Below are positions 1-7,271 of a stretch of DNA of 64,000 bases, one piece after another. The stretch is from Sphingomonas sp. TDK1 (lineage in GTDB: Bacteria > Pseudomonadota > Alphaproteobacteria > Sphingomonadales > Sphingomonadaceae). The notes under the pieces were generated by a model. The model ran no database searches. It had not been told where the DNA came from and worked only from the letters and a program-made list of their open reading frames with translations. The DNA lies in assembly GCF_001650735.1 (NCBI RefSeq), contig NZ_LXVY01000043.1, positions 41,793-105,792 on the forward strand, given 5' to 3'. Position numbers and translations under genes: made by a program. The number at the start of each line of letters is the position of its first letter. The stretch's first letter is position 1.

Positions 1-22
1 TGACGTCAAAGGGAGATTACGC

Positions 23-796
23 ATGCTCTCGATCCACCGGAAGCTTTCCCCCATCCGCATCGGCGCGGGGCTGGCCGGTATCACCACCGTTTCGCTCGCC
101 GCGCTGGCGCTGACCGCCTCGGGCAGCCAGGCCGCCGAACGGCTTCGCGACAGCGTGGGCGCGGCGATCCAGGCGAAGAACGCGCCGGTTGCGCCCGTAG
201 CACCCGTCGCCCCCGTTGAAGCCGTCGCACCGGTAGAGGCGGTCGAACCCGTCGAGCCGATCCCTGCGGTTGCACCCGTGGCGCCGGTCGCGCCCGTGGC
301 CCCCGTGACGACAGCAGCGGCGCTCGGCCTTTCCGCGCAGGACGCGGCGGGCGACAAGCAGCGCGTCGTCCGCGTCGACCAGACCGTTCATGACGGCCAG
401 GCCATCAAGAAAATGGTGATCATCCGCCGCGACGGGAAGCGCCAGGACATCGCCATGCCGGATATGGCCGCGATCCAGGCGAGCATCCCCGAGATCCGTA
501 ACGGCAGCTGCGGCAAGGGCACCAGCCCCACCGTCGAGCATCGCCGCGAGGGCAACAAGCAGATCACGATCATCTGCAGCGATCGAATCGCGGCAATGAG
601 CGCCAACGCCACGCAGGTGGCGGCGATCAGCAAGGGCATGGCGATGCGCAGCGCGGAGATGAGCCTGCAGCATGCCCGCCGCACGATCGAAATGCAGCAG
701 GGCCTGAGCGCAGCGCAGCGCGCGGAGGCGCTGGCCGGCATCGACCAGGCGCTGGCCGAACTGCGCGAAGACGCCAAGGACGACAACGACAATTGA
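23..796 (+). CDS. Secreted or membrane-anchored VAP-repeat protein of unknown function
   Basis: I do not recognise a family. The 257-residue product starts at an ATG with a purine-rich Shine-Dalgarno (AAAGGGAGA) just upstream. Residues about 12-37 form a hydrophobic stretch ending in small residues and AA, which looks like a Sec signal or single membrane anchor. Residues about 55-98 are a low-complexity run of Ala-Pro-Val/Glu-Ala-Val repeats, the kind of stiff linker that spans periplasm or wall. The C-terminal half is charged, has two cysteines (NGSCGKG and IICSDR) and ends in a Gln/Glu-rich helical segment with an acidic tail. The TGA at position 1-3 may be the stop of an upstream gene, suggesting an operon entering from the left. 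Function cannot be assigned. Confidence 0.75.
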   Translation: MLSIHRKLSPIRIGAGLAGITTVSLAALALTASGSQAAERLRDSVGAAIQAKNAPVAPVAPVAPVEAVAPVEAVEPVEPIPAVAPVAPVAPVAPVTTAAALGLSAQDAAGDKQRVVRVDQTVHDGQAIKKMVIIRRDGKRQDIAMPDMAAIQASIPEIRNGSCGKGTSPTVEHRREGNKQITIICSDRIAAMSANATQVAAISKGMAMRSAEMSLQHARRTIEMQQGLSAAQRAEALAGIDQALAELREDAKDDNDN

Positions 797-837
797 AGTA
801 GGGCCCCGCCGCAGTTTGCCCCGCGGCGGTGTTCTCG

Positions 838-872
838 GCGGGACCGGCCTACTCCTTCGGGGCCGGTCCCGC
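838..872 (+). terminator. Strong hairpin after the VAP-repeat gene
   Basis: A perfect 12-bp GC-rich stem (GCGGGACCGGCC paired with GGCCGGTCCCGC) with an 11-nt loop lies 42 bases after the stop at 796. No U-tract follows, so it may be a Rho-dependent or mRNA-stabilising hairpin rather than a classical intrinsic terminator. Confidence 0.45.
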
Positions 873-901
873 TCCCCAATCGGCTTGCCCTTCGGCGCGG
901 A

Positions 902-1786
902 ATGCCCAAATGCGGCTGCATGACCGATGATGCGCCCACGGGCCTTGCGATCGCCCTGGAGCCGCTGGTGACGCGGATCCTCGCGGGCAATCCCTCGCCT
1001 TTCACCAACACCGGCACCCAGACCTATCTGGTCGGTACGACCGATCTGGCAGTCATCGATCCGGGCCCCGACGATCCCGACCATATCGCCGCGCTGCTGG
1101 CGGCGATCGACGGGCGGCCGGTGCGGGCCATCCTGTGCACCCATACCCATCGCGACCACAGCCCCGCTGCGCCGGCGCTTGCGGCGGCAACGGGCGCGCC
1201 GATCATCGGCTGCGCGCCGCTGGTGCTGGCGGATGCGGGCCCACGCGCCGACGCCTCCTTCGACAGCGCCTATGCTCCCGATGCCGTGCTGGCCGATGGC
1301 GAACAGGTGGCGGGGCAGGGATGGACGCTTACCGCCGTGGCGACGCCGGGGCATACTTCCAACCATCTCTGCTTTGCGCTGGAGGAGAGCGGCGCGCTGT
1401 TTACCGGCGACCATGTGATGGGCTGGTCGACGACCGTCGTCGCGCCGCCGGACGGCGACATGGCAGCCTATATGGCCAGCCTCGACAAGCTGATGGGGCG
1501 CGCGCAGGACCGCCTCTATTATCCGGCGCATGGCGAACCGGTCGAGAATCCGCGCCGCTTCGTGCGCGGGCTTGCCGGGCACCGGAAGCAGCGCGAAGGG
1601 CAGATCCTGCGGCTGCTCGGCGAAGGGGTTGGCACGGTGCCGGCGATGGTCGAGCGCATGTATGTCGGGCTCGATCCGCGGCTCCACGGCGCGGCGGGGC
1701 GATCGGTGCTGGCGCATCTGCTCGATCTCTCGGCGCGGAAGCGGGTAGAGCGCAGTGGCGAAGACTGGCGCTTGCCTCCCGAGTAA
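902..1786 (+). CDS. Metallo-beta-lactamase-fold hydrolase (LACTB2/glyoxalase II-like)
   Basis: Predicted zinc hydrolase of the MBL superfamily. The signature HxHxDH is seen as HTHRDH at residues 81-86. It is followed by the further metal ligands expected for the fold, a His in ATPGHTSNHLC and the Asp of FTGDHVMGW, and by a late histidine in YYPAHGEP. The C-terminal 70 residues (HRKQREGQILRLL...) resemble the winged-helix tail of LACTB2-type proteins. Length (294 residues) fits that group. No signal peptide is evident, so it is probably cytosolic. ATG codons at 902 and 920 are both possible starts; neither has a clear Shine-Dalgarno. Substrate unknown; related enzymes act on acyl thioesters or nucleic acids. 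Confidence 0.85.
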   Translation: MPKCGCMTDDAPTGLAIALEPLVTRILAGNPSPFTNTGTQTYLVGTTDLAVIDPGPDDPDHIAALLAAIDGRPVRAILCTHTHRDHSPAAPALAAATGAPIIGCAPLVLADAGPRADASFDSAYAPDAVLADGEQVAGQGWTLTAVATPGHTSNHLCFALEESGALFTGDHVMGWSTTVVAPPDGDMAAYMASLDKLMGRAQDRLYYPAHGEPVENPRRFVRGLAGHRKQREGQILRLLGEGVGTVPAMVERMYVGLDPRLHGAAGRSVLAHLLDLSARKRVERSGEDWRLPPE

Positions 1787-1820
1787 TGCGTCAAAACGGG
1801 TAGAGTAGCACTGCGCAAGA

Positions 1821-1849
1821 TTGTAGAATCCGACAAGTAGAGCTATACT
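1821..1849 (+). promoter_or_regulatory. Sigma70-type promoter for the downstream membrane protein
   Basis: TTGTAG (1821-1826) and TATACT (1844-1849) are separated by exactly 17 bases in an AT-richer island, about 25 bases upstream of the start codon region. This is one of the clearest housekeeping-type promoters in the window. Confidence 0.6.
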
Positions 1850-1874
1850 CTCGCCAAATTGGAGGGGGTAGGTG

Positions 1875-2633
1875 ATGGCGACGATTGCGCAGGATCCGCC
1901 GCGCGTCCGGGTGGGCGACACGCGCTTCTTTCTGGTGATGGCGTTCGTCATGGCCGCGATCGATGTCGCGGGATTCTCGCTCAACCTTGCGGCGGGTCGC
2001 TCCAGTTTCGCTGTGCCCATCATCTTCCACGTGCATGCGTTCGTCTTTTTCGGCTGGATCGCGCTCTACCTCGCACAGAATCTGCTCGCCGATACCGGAT
2101 CGATGGCGCTGCACCGCCGGCTTGGGTGGGTTGCGCTGCTCTGGATGCCGCTGATGGTGGTGCTGGGCACGGTGATGACGGTCCTTTCGGTGCAGCGCGG
2201 GGCGCCTTTCTTCTTTGACGTGCGCGAATTCCTGTTCAGCAACCCGTTGCAACTGCTGCTGTTCGGCGGACTGGTCGGCGCGGCGCTGACGATGCGGCGG
2301 CAGACCGGTTGGCATCGGCGCCTGATGTATTGCGGCATGGCGATCCTCACCGGTCCCGGTCTGGGGAGGCTGCTGCCGATGCCGCTGTTCATGCCGCACG
2401 CCTGGTGGGCGACCGTCGTCGCGGTGCTGATCCTGCCGTTGATCGGCGCGTTCGCCGACTGGCGGCGGGCGGGGCGGGTCCATCCCGCCTGGCTGTGGGG
2501 CATCGGAATGTTGCTAGGGATGCAGCTTGCATCCGACACCATCGCCTTCAGTCCGGTGGGCACCGCGATCGCGCGCAGCGTTACCGCCGGCACGGCGGGC
2601 GGCCATCGTCCGATAACCCCCGCCTTCCCTTGA
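1875..2633 (+). CDS. Polytopic inner-membrane protein, DUF2306-like
   Basis: A 252-residue hydrophobic protein with about six to seven predicted membrane spans: near residues 16-36, 44-66, 84-104, 120-140, 150-172, 178-198 and 208-225. Charged loops contain conserved-looking motifs (FHVHAFVFFGW, LHRRLGW, GWHRRLMYC), with histidines at membrane boundaries as in small quinol- or heme-type membrane proteins. I infer no enzymatic function. The ATG at 1875 is preferred over the GTG at 1872 because the Shine-Dalgarno GGAGGGGG lies at 1861-1868, and a good promoter sits immediately upstream. It appears monocistronic before nadA. Confidence 0.75.
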   Translation: MATIAQDPPRVRVGDTRFFLVMAFVMAAIDVAGFSLNLAAGRSSFAVPIIFHVHAFVFFGWIALYLAQNLLADTGSMALHRRLGWVALLWMPLMVVLGTVMTVLSVQRGAPFFFDVREFLFSNPLQLLLFGGLVGAALTMRRQTGWHRRLMYCGMAILTGPGLGRLLPMPLFMPHAWWATVVAVLILPLIGAFADWRRAGRVHPAWLWGIGMLLGMQLASDTIAFSPVGTAIARSVTAGTAGGHRPITPAFP

Positions 2634-2684
2634 TCCCGCGGCCCCGCCGGGCCATGTGGCGGCCAAACAAAGGGAGTTTCGGGA

Positions 2685-3686
2685 ATGGACGCGCGCAACG
2701 GCATCGGCGGCAGCCTCAGCGGACTGGATCTCCGCGCCGAGATCGAGCGGCTGCGCAAGGAGCGCAACGCGGTGATCCTCGCGCATTACTACCAGAAGCC
2801 CGAACTCCAGGACCTGGCCGATTTTGTCGGGGACAGCCTGGACCTCAGCCGCAAGGCGGCCGAGACCGATGCGGACGTGATCGCCTTTTGCGGCGTACGG
2901 TTCATGGCGGAGACGGCGAAGATCCTGTCTCCGGACAAGATCGTCGTACTGCCGGACATGGATGCCGGCTGCAGTCTCGAAGACAGCTGCCCGCCCGATC
3001 AGTTTGCCGCCTTTCGCGCGCAGCACCCCGATCACATCGCGCTGACTTACATCAACTGCTCGACCGAGGTGAAGGCGCTGAGCGACATCATTGTCACCAG
3101 CTCCTCGGCCGAGAAGATCCTCGCGCAGATACCGGCGGACCAGAAGATCATCTTTGGACCGGATCGCAACCTGGGAGGCTATCTCCAGCGCAAGACCGGG
3201 CGCGAGCTGCTGCTGTGGCCGGGCGTGTGCATCGTCCATGAGGCGTTCAGCGAGACCGAGCTCTTGAAGCTCAAGGCCGAACATCCCGGCGCGCCGATCG
3301 CCGCGCACCCCGAATGCCCGGCCTATATCCTCGATCACGCCGACTATATCGGCTCGACCAAGGGCATCCTCGATTTCTCCAAGACCATGCCCGGCAACAC
3401 GCTGATTGTCGCGACCGAGCCGCACATCATCCACCAGATGCAGAAGGCAATGCCGGAGAAGAACTTCATCGGCGCGCCGGGAGCAGACGGTAACTGCAAC
3501 TGCAATATCTGCCCGTATATGGCGCTCAACACGATGGAGAAGCTCTACCTCGCATTGCGCGATCTGACGCCGAAGATCGAGATCGAGGAAAGCTTGCGCA
3601 TCCAGGCGAAGAAGAGCCTCGATCGCATGCTGGAACTTGCGAGCGGCACCGTGGGGCAGGGCGATCTGGGACCGGTGCCGGCCTGA
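2685..3686 (+). CDS. nadA: Quinolinate synthase (NadA)
   Basis: Condenses iminoaspartate with dihydroxyacetone phosphate to quinolinate in de novo NAD synthesis, using an oxygen-labile 4Fe-4S cluster in the cytosol. The family hallmarks are visible: the N-terminal VILAHYYQKPELQDLADFVGDS substrate region (split here at residues about 30-51), the Cys pocket GCSLEDSC (Cys96), HPECP (Cys211) and the C-terminal cluster motif with Cys271, 273 and 276. Length 333 is normal. A Shine-Dalgarno GGGAG lies about 10 bases before ATG 2685. nadC is 1.5 kb downstream on the same strand, but two regulator genes lie between them. nadB (L-aspartate oxidase) is not in this window, so the iminoaspartate source is encoded elsewhere. 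Confidence 0.97.
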   Translation: MDARNGIGGSLSGLDLRAEIERLRKERNAVILAHYYQKPELQDLADFVGDSLDLSRKAAETDADVIAFCGVRFMAETAKILSPDKIVVLPDMDAGCSLEDSCPPDQFAAFRAQHPDHIALTYINCSTEVKALSDIIVTSSSAEKILAQIPADQKIIFGPDRNLGGYLQRKTGRELLLWPGVCIVHEAFSETELLKLKAEHPGAPIAAHPECPAYILDHADYIGSTKGILDFSKTMPGNTLIVATEPHIIHQMQKAMPEKNFIGAPGADGNCNCNICPYMALNTMEKLYLALRDLTPKIEIEESLRIQAKKSLDRMLELASGTVGQGDLGPVPA

Positions 3687-3690
3687 TCGA

Positions 3691-4080
3691 TCAGGAGCGG
3701 ACGTCCGACAGGAGCGAAGCGAGCATCGCCGCCGTCGTGGCGATACCCAGATTGGGGATCGTGCGGCGGCGCACCGCGCGCCCTGGCGGGGCCGCAGCCG
3801 GACCATGAGCGGCATTGCCGTCGCGGATGGCGGTGACGATCGGTGCTTCCGACAATTCGAGGGCACGGGCGACGGCGCGGGCAAACCCGACCGCGTAAAT
3901 TGGCGCACCGCAACGATCGAAACGGGCTGACTCTATTGCTTCCAGATGGTTGCGCCCGACTCGGGTGCGTTCGGCAAGCGTATCCAGCGACATGCCGAGA
4001 CTCTCTCGTCGATCCCGCAAAATGGTAGCGGCAACATGCCAACCCTGCGGCCAGCTTTCAGGCAGCGTCGAATGCATCAT
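3691..4080 (-). CDS. Small helix-turn-helix (XRE/RodZ-N-like) protein
   Basis: A 129-residue protein whose residues about 20-75 form a helix-turn-helix resembling the cytoplasmic DNA-binding-like domain of RodZ: RESLGMSLDTLAERTRVG followed by HLEAIE and a YAVGFARAVARAL helix. The region after residue 95 is basic and Pro-rich. No transmembrane segment follows, so it is not full-length RodZ. It is convergent with nadA (4 bases between stops) and divergent from the winged-helix gene at 4217, sharing a 136-bp intergenic region that holds two palindromes. Two adjacent ATG codons (4080, 4077) are equally possible starts. A regulatory role, perhaps of its own divergent region, is inference. Confidence 0.75.
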   Translation of the reverse strand: MMHSTLPESWPQGWHVAATILRDRRESLGMSLDTLAERTRVGRNHLEAIESARFDRCGAPIYAVGFARAVARALELSEAPIVTAIRDGNAAHGPAAAPPGRAVRRRTIPNLGIATTAAMLASLLSDVRS

Positions 4081-4110
4081 TATGATACGGCGACCTCAGC
4101 TACGTCGACC

Positions 4111-4128
4111 AGCCCATTGATATGGGCT
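4111..4128. promoter_or_regulatory. Palindrome between divergent regulators
   Basis: AGCCCAT-TGAT-ATGGGCT, a perfect 7-bp inverted repeat with a 4-base centre, in the divergent intergenic region between the small helix-turn-helix gene and the winged-helix gene. Could be an operator or a transcript hairpin. Confidence 0.4.
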
Positions 4129-4151
4129 AGTAACGATTCGCAAACTGCGGG

Positions 4152-4181
4152 GTACTCATTTTGGGTGGGAAGAATGAGTAC
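4152..4181. promoter_or_regulatory. Long-spaced inverted repeat, candidate operator
   Basis: GTACTCATT (4152-4160) and AATGAGTAC (4173-4181) form a perfect 9-bp inverted repeat with a 12-base G-rich spacer, 36 bases before the winged-helix gene start. The arms are AT-rich against the GC-rich background, as expected for a protein-binding site. Confidence 0.5.
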
Positions 4182-4216
4182 TTGCCTTCTTTTTCCCGCT
4201 GGGGCCGATTCCGCTG

Positions 4217-5188
4217 ATGCAGGACATGATCCGATCCGCTCCCGCGAGCGACCGAAGGCCCGGCGCGCTGCCGCGGGGACGGTTGATGGCGCGGCTGATC
4301 GCCGATCTGGAAACGACGATGATCGCGAGCGGCATTCGCGCGCTGGACGGTGACCTGGACCGCGCAATCATTTTCATGGTGGTAGCGCGGGCAAGCGAGA
4401 TGCTCTCGCCGCATGGTGCCGGTCATGCCGGGGGCGAGGGGCGCGCAGCCAAGGCGATCAGCATCAACGCGCTTGCCGCCTCGCTGGGGCGCCCGTTCGA
4501 GACGATGCGTCGCCACATCCATGCCCTGTGCGCCATGGGCCTTTGCGAGCGGGGTCCTGCCGGGGTGACCGTACCCGAAGCCGTGCATTGCCGGCCGGAG
4601 ATCGCGACGCTGTTCCGCACCAACCATGACGCGCTTGTGCGGATGGTCGAGGATTTCCGTAGCTTCGGGGCCACGCTTCCGGAAAGCCGGCCACATCTTC
4701 CCTATGACTGGTACACCGGACTGGCGGCCGCCCATGATGTATTGTTGACCGGCATCGAGTTTCACGCGCACCGTTTCCATTCCTGGACGGACATGGCGCT
4801 GGCCAACGCGATCCTGAGCGCCAATGCGCGACCGCTCGCGGACAATCCCGGCCTGGCGCTGGCACATGCCGAATATGGCGCGCCGCCGCCCGACACCTTG
4901 TGCCAGCCGGTGTCGACCGGGGCGGTCGCCCGCGTGCTCGGCATTCCGGCCTCGACGGCGCATCGGCGGGTCGCGGCGATGACCGAGGCCGGTATCATCG
5001 CGCGACGCTCGCGCGGGGTGGTGCTCAGCGAAGCGATGCTCAGCGATCCCGCGCGCATCGAGGAAAGCCGTACCAGCATGCTGCATGTCCGCCAGATCCT
5101 GGCGCGCCTGGCCGCGGGCGGCTTTTGCTTCAACGATCCGGCAGCCAACTATCTGGATGGGCGGCCCGCGCCGCTGCAGTTCGCGTAG
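4217..5188 (+). CDS. Putative transcriptional regulator with two winged-helix-like segments
   Basis: I do not recognise a named family. The 323-residue protein contains two helix-turn-helix-like segments: one near residues 75-110 (ISINALAASLGRPFETMRRHIHALCAMGL) and one near residues 235-270 (TGAVARVLGIPASTAHRRVAAMTEAGII). Both have the spacing of winged-helix DNA-binding domains. The middle is rich in aromatic and His residues (PYDWYTGLAAAHDVL, FHAHRFHSW), perhaps a ligand pocket. It lies between nadA and nadC, 32 bases before nadC on the same strand, so it may be cotranscribed with nadC. Whether it senses NAD status is a guess based only on position. Confidence 0.7.
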   Translation: MQDMIRSAPASDRRPGALPRGRLMARLIADLETTMIASGIRALDGDLDRAIIFMVVARASEMLSPHGAGHAGGEGRAAKAISINALAASLGRPFETMRRHIHALCAMGLCERGPAGVTVPEAVHCRPEIATLFRTNHDALVRMVEDFRSFGATLPESRPHLPYDWYTGLAAAHDVLLTGIEFHAHRFHSWTDMALANAILSANARPLADNPGLALAHAEYGAPPPDTLCQPVSTGAVARVLGIPASTAHRRVAAMTEAGIIARRSRGVVLSEAMLSDPARIEESRTSMLHVRQILARLAAGGFCFNDPAANYLDGRPAPLQFA

Positions 5189-5220
5189 ACGCGCACGGCG
5201 CGGGATTCTACAGCCCGCGC

Positions 5221-6066
5221 ATGACCTTCGCGCTTTCCGGCTTCGATTGCGACTCGTTCGTCCGTGCTACCCTCGGCGAGGATCTCGGCCAGGGGGGCGA
5301 TATTACCGCCGCCGCGGTGATCCCGGCAGAGGCTCGGTTCGACGGTGTGATGGATAGCCGTGACCCGATCACCGTCGCCGGCCTGCCGATCGCCGAGGCG
5401 TTCTTCCGCACGCTCGATCCCGAGGTGACCATCGAGCGGCTTGTCGAGGATGGCGCGCGGGTATCTGCCGGTACTGCGTTGCTCCGGCTCCGCGGACGCG
5501 CGCGGGCGCTGCTCACCGCGGAGCGTTCCGCGCTCAACACGGTCCAGCATCTCAGCGGCATCGCGACGATGACCCGCACCTATGTCGAGGCAATCGCGGA
5601 AACGGGCGCGACGTTGCTGGATACGCGCAAGACGCTGCCTGGCCTGCGGGTACTGGAGAAATACGCGACCCGCATGGGCGGCGCGACCAACCATCGCATG
5701 GGCCTGTGGGATGCGGCAATGATCAAGGACAACCACGTCGCGGTGGCCGGGTCGGTTGAAGCCGCAGTGGCGCGCGCCGTGGCGGCCGGCATTGCGCGGA
5801 TCATCGTGGAGGTCGACCGGATCGACCAGATCGAGCCTGCGCTCGGCGCCGGTGCAACGCATTTGCTGCTCGACAACATGCCTCCGCCCGTGTTGCGCGA
5901 GGCAGTTGCGCTGGTCGCAGGGCGCGTGCCGACCGAGGCCTCGGGCGGCGTGCGGCTGGATACGATCCGGGCGATTGCCGAGACGGGCGTCACCTATGTC
6001 AGCGTGGGCCGGCTGACCCAGTCGGCACCGGCGGCCGATATCGGCCTCGATTTCGCGACTATCTGA
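5221..6066 (+). CDS. nadC: Nicotinate-nucleotide pyrophosphorylase (NadC)
   Basis: Quinolinate phosphoribosyltransferase, which converts quinolinate and PRPP to nicotinate mononucleotide with CO2 release, the step after NadA. Diagnostic motifs are LTAERSALNTVQHLSGIAT, the substrate-binding TLLDTRKTLPGLRVLEKYA, GGATNHRMGLWDA, IKDNH, and the C-terminal EASGGVRLDTI phosphate site. ATG 5221 gives a 281-residue protein, the usual family length; the reading frame extends further upstream but only as a shadow of the regulator gene. Cytosolic hexamer or dimer in relatives. Probably translated from a transcript that includes the upstream winged-helix gene. Confidence 0.97.
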   Translation: MTFALSGFDCDSFVRATLGEDLGQGGDITAAAVIPAEARFDGVMDSRDPITVAGLPIAEAFFRTLDPEVTIERLVEDGARVSAGTALLRLRGRARALLTAERSALNTVQHLSGIATMTRTYVEAIAETGATLLDTRKTLPGLRVLEKYATRMGGATNHRMGLWDAAMIKDNHVAVAGSVEAAVARAVAAGIARIIVEVDRIDQIEPALGAGATHLLLDNMPPPVLREAVALVAGRVPTEASGGVRLDTIRAIAETGVTYVSVGRLTQSAPAADIGLDFATI

Positions 6067-6078
6067 GGGAGAAGGGGC

Positions 6079-6789
6079 ATGAACGCGATTCTGTCAGGGT
6101 TCGGCATACTCGCCGCATTGGTGCCGGGGGCGGCGCTGGCGCAGGCGGAGATGTGCGTCGCGCCGGCCAAGGTGGAACGGCCGCTGCCCGAATTGCCGAG
6201 CGCCAAGGAGCCGCAGCGCGTGCTGCCGATCGGCAGCTACACGCTCGCACTCACCTGGGCACCGGGCTTTTGCCGGGCGCATGGCGACGAACCGGGTAAG
6301 GCCTTCCAGTGCGGCGGCGAGAATCGCTTCGGCTTCACCCTGCATGGACTCTGGCCGGACGGGCGCGGCAAGCTGTGGCCGCAATATTGCAAGGCCACGC
6401 CCATCCTCCCGCCCGCTTTGATCCGCAAGACAATGTGCGCGACGCCGTCGGAACAGCTGATCCAGCATGAATGGGCCAAGCACGGCACCTGCATGCGGAC
6501 GACGCCGGAGGCGTATTTCCAGCGCTCGACCAGCATGTATCGCGCGATCCGCTTCCCTGACATGGTCGCGCTCTCGCGGGGGCAGCTGACCGTCGGTGAC
6601 TTCAAGCGTGCGTTCGCTGATAAGAACCGCGCGATCCCGGCAAGCGCCATACGGGTGACGACAACCCGCGAAGGCTGGCTGGACGAGCTATGGCTCTGCC
6701 TCGACACGCGGTTCCGCTACCATCGGTGCGAGGCAGGAACGGGTGGTACGGCAGACGCTGCCGAACTGAAGATCTGGCGCGGGAAATAA
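6079..6789 (+). CDS. Secreted ribonuclease, T2 family
   Basis: Broad-specificity endoribonuclease of the RNase T2/RNase I type. Residues 1-21 are a Sec signal peptide (FGILAALVPGAALAQA), so it is periplasmic. Both catalytic signatures are intact: CAS I as FTLHGLWPD and CAS II as HEWAKHGTC, each supplying an active-site His. Multiple cysteines (MCVAP, FCRAHG, YCKAT, MCATP, GTCM, LCLD, RCEA) suggest disulfides. It starts 12 bases after nadC, so the two may be cotranscribed, although no functional link to NAD synthesis is obvious. Periplasmic RNase would scavenge RNA for nucleotides. Confidence 0.93.
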   Translation: MNAILSGFGILAALVPGAALAQAEMCVAPAKVERPLPELPSAKEPQRVLPIGSYTLALTWAPGFCRAHGDEPGKAFQCGGENRFGFTLHGLWPDGRGKLWPQYCKATPILPPALIRKTMCATPSEQLIQHEWAKHGTCMRTTPEAYFQRSTSMYRAIRFPDMVALSRGQLTVGDFKRAFADKNRAIPASAIRVTTTREGWLDELWLCLDTRFRYHRCEAGTGGTADAAELKIWRGK

Positions 6790-6843
6790 TCCCACCAGCG
6801 TAAGCCCCGCCTCGTGGAAGACGCGGGCGGGGCTCCAGGCGCG

Positions 6844-7263
6844 TTAAAGGTCGATTACCCGGCTCGCGGGGTGATGCTTGTCGAGATAGCGTTTGATCAG
6901 CCGCAGGTTTCGGGTGTTCGAGCGGAAGAAGAAGTCCGGCACCGCGCCGACAAAGGGGATCATCCCCAGCGCCCAGTCGACGCCGATATTCCCGGCCATG
7001 CGCGCGATGGTCCGCTTGGGCATGCCCAGATTGCGTGCCTCCCACGCCATGTATGCGCCCATGGCTGCCGCCACGCTGGGGCCGATCGCGGGCACGAAAT
7101 CCAGCAGCACGTCCAAGCCGACCTTCCGCTTGGTGCCGGGAATGGTCATCATCCCCTCCAGCAGATGCTCCATCGCCTCGATCCGCTGGCGAACCGCCGC
7201 GGCATCGGTGCCGATCGGCAGCCGCTGCGCGAACCCTTCTTGCATTCGTGTTGCCCGTGCCAT
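6844..7263 (-). CDS. DUF4112 membrane-associated protein
   Basis: A 139-residue protein of the DUF4112 family, function unknown. Typical features are LDVLLDFVPAIGPSVAAAMGAYMAWEA (split over residues about 46-72), a second hydrophobic segment WALGMIPFVGAVPDFFF, and the tail NTRNLRLIKRYLDKHH. Two amphipathic or membrane-inserting helices are likely. ATG 7263 is chosen because GAGG precedes it with good spacing; an ATG at 7275 that overlaps the stop of the upstream solute-binding gene (ATGA) would add four residues. Translational coupling to that upstream gene is likely either way. Confidence 0.85.
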   Translation of the reverse strand: MARATRMQEGFAQRLPIGTDAAAVRQRIEAMEHLLEGMMTIPGTKRKVGLDVLLDFVPAIGPSVAAAMGAYMAWEARNLGMPKRTIARMAGNIGVDWALGMIPFVGAVPDFFFRSNTRNLRLIKRYLDKHHPASRVIDL

Positions 7264-7271
7264 CCCTGACC

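Noticed and set aside
17..2023. 668-codon minus-strand frame over the VAP-repeat and MBL genes
   Set aside because: Low-complexity Arg/Gly/His sequence antisense to two plausible genes with ribosome-binding sites.
2685..6066. Calling nadA-regulators-nadC a single operon
   Set aside because: The HTH gene at 3691-4080 is on the opposite strand, so nadA and nadC cannot share one simple transcript.
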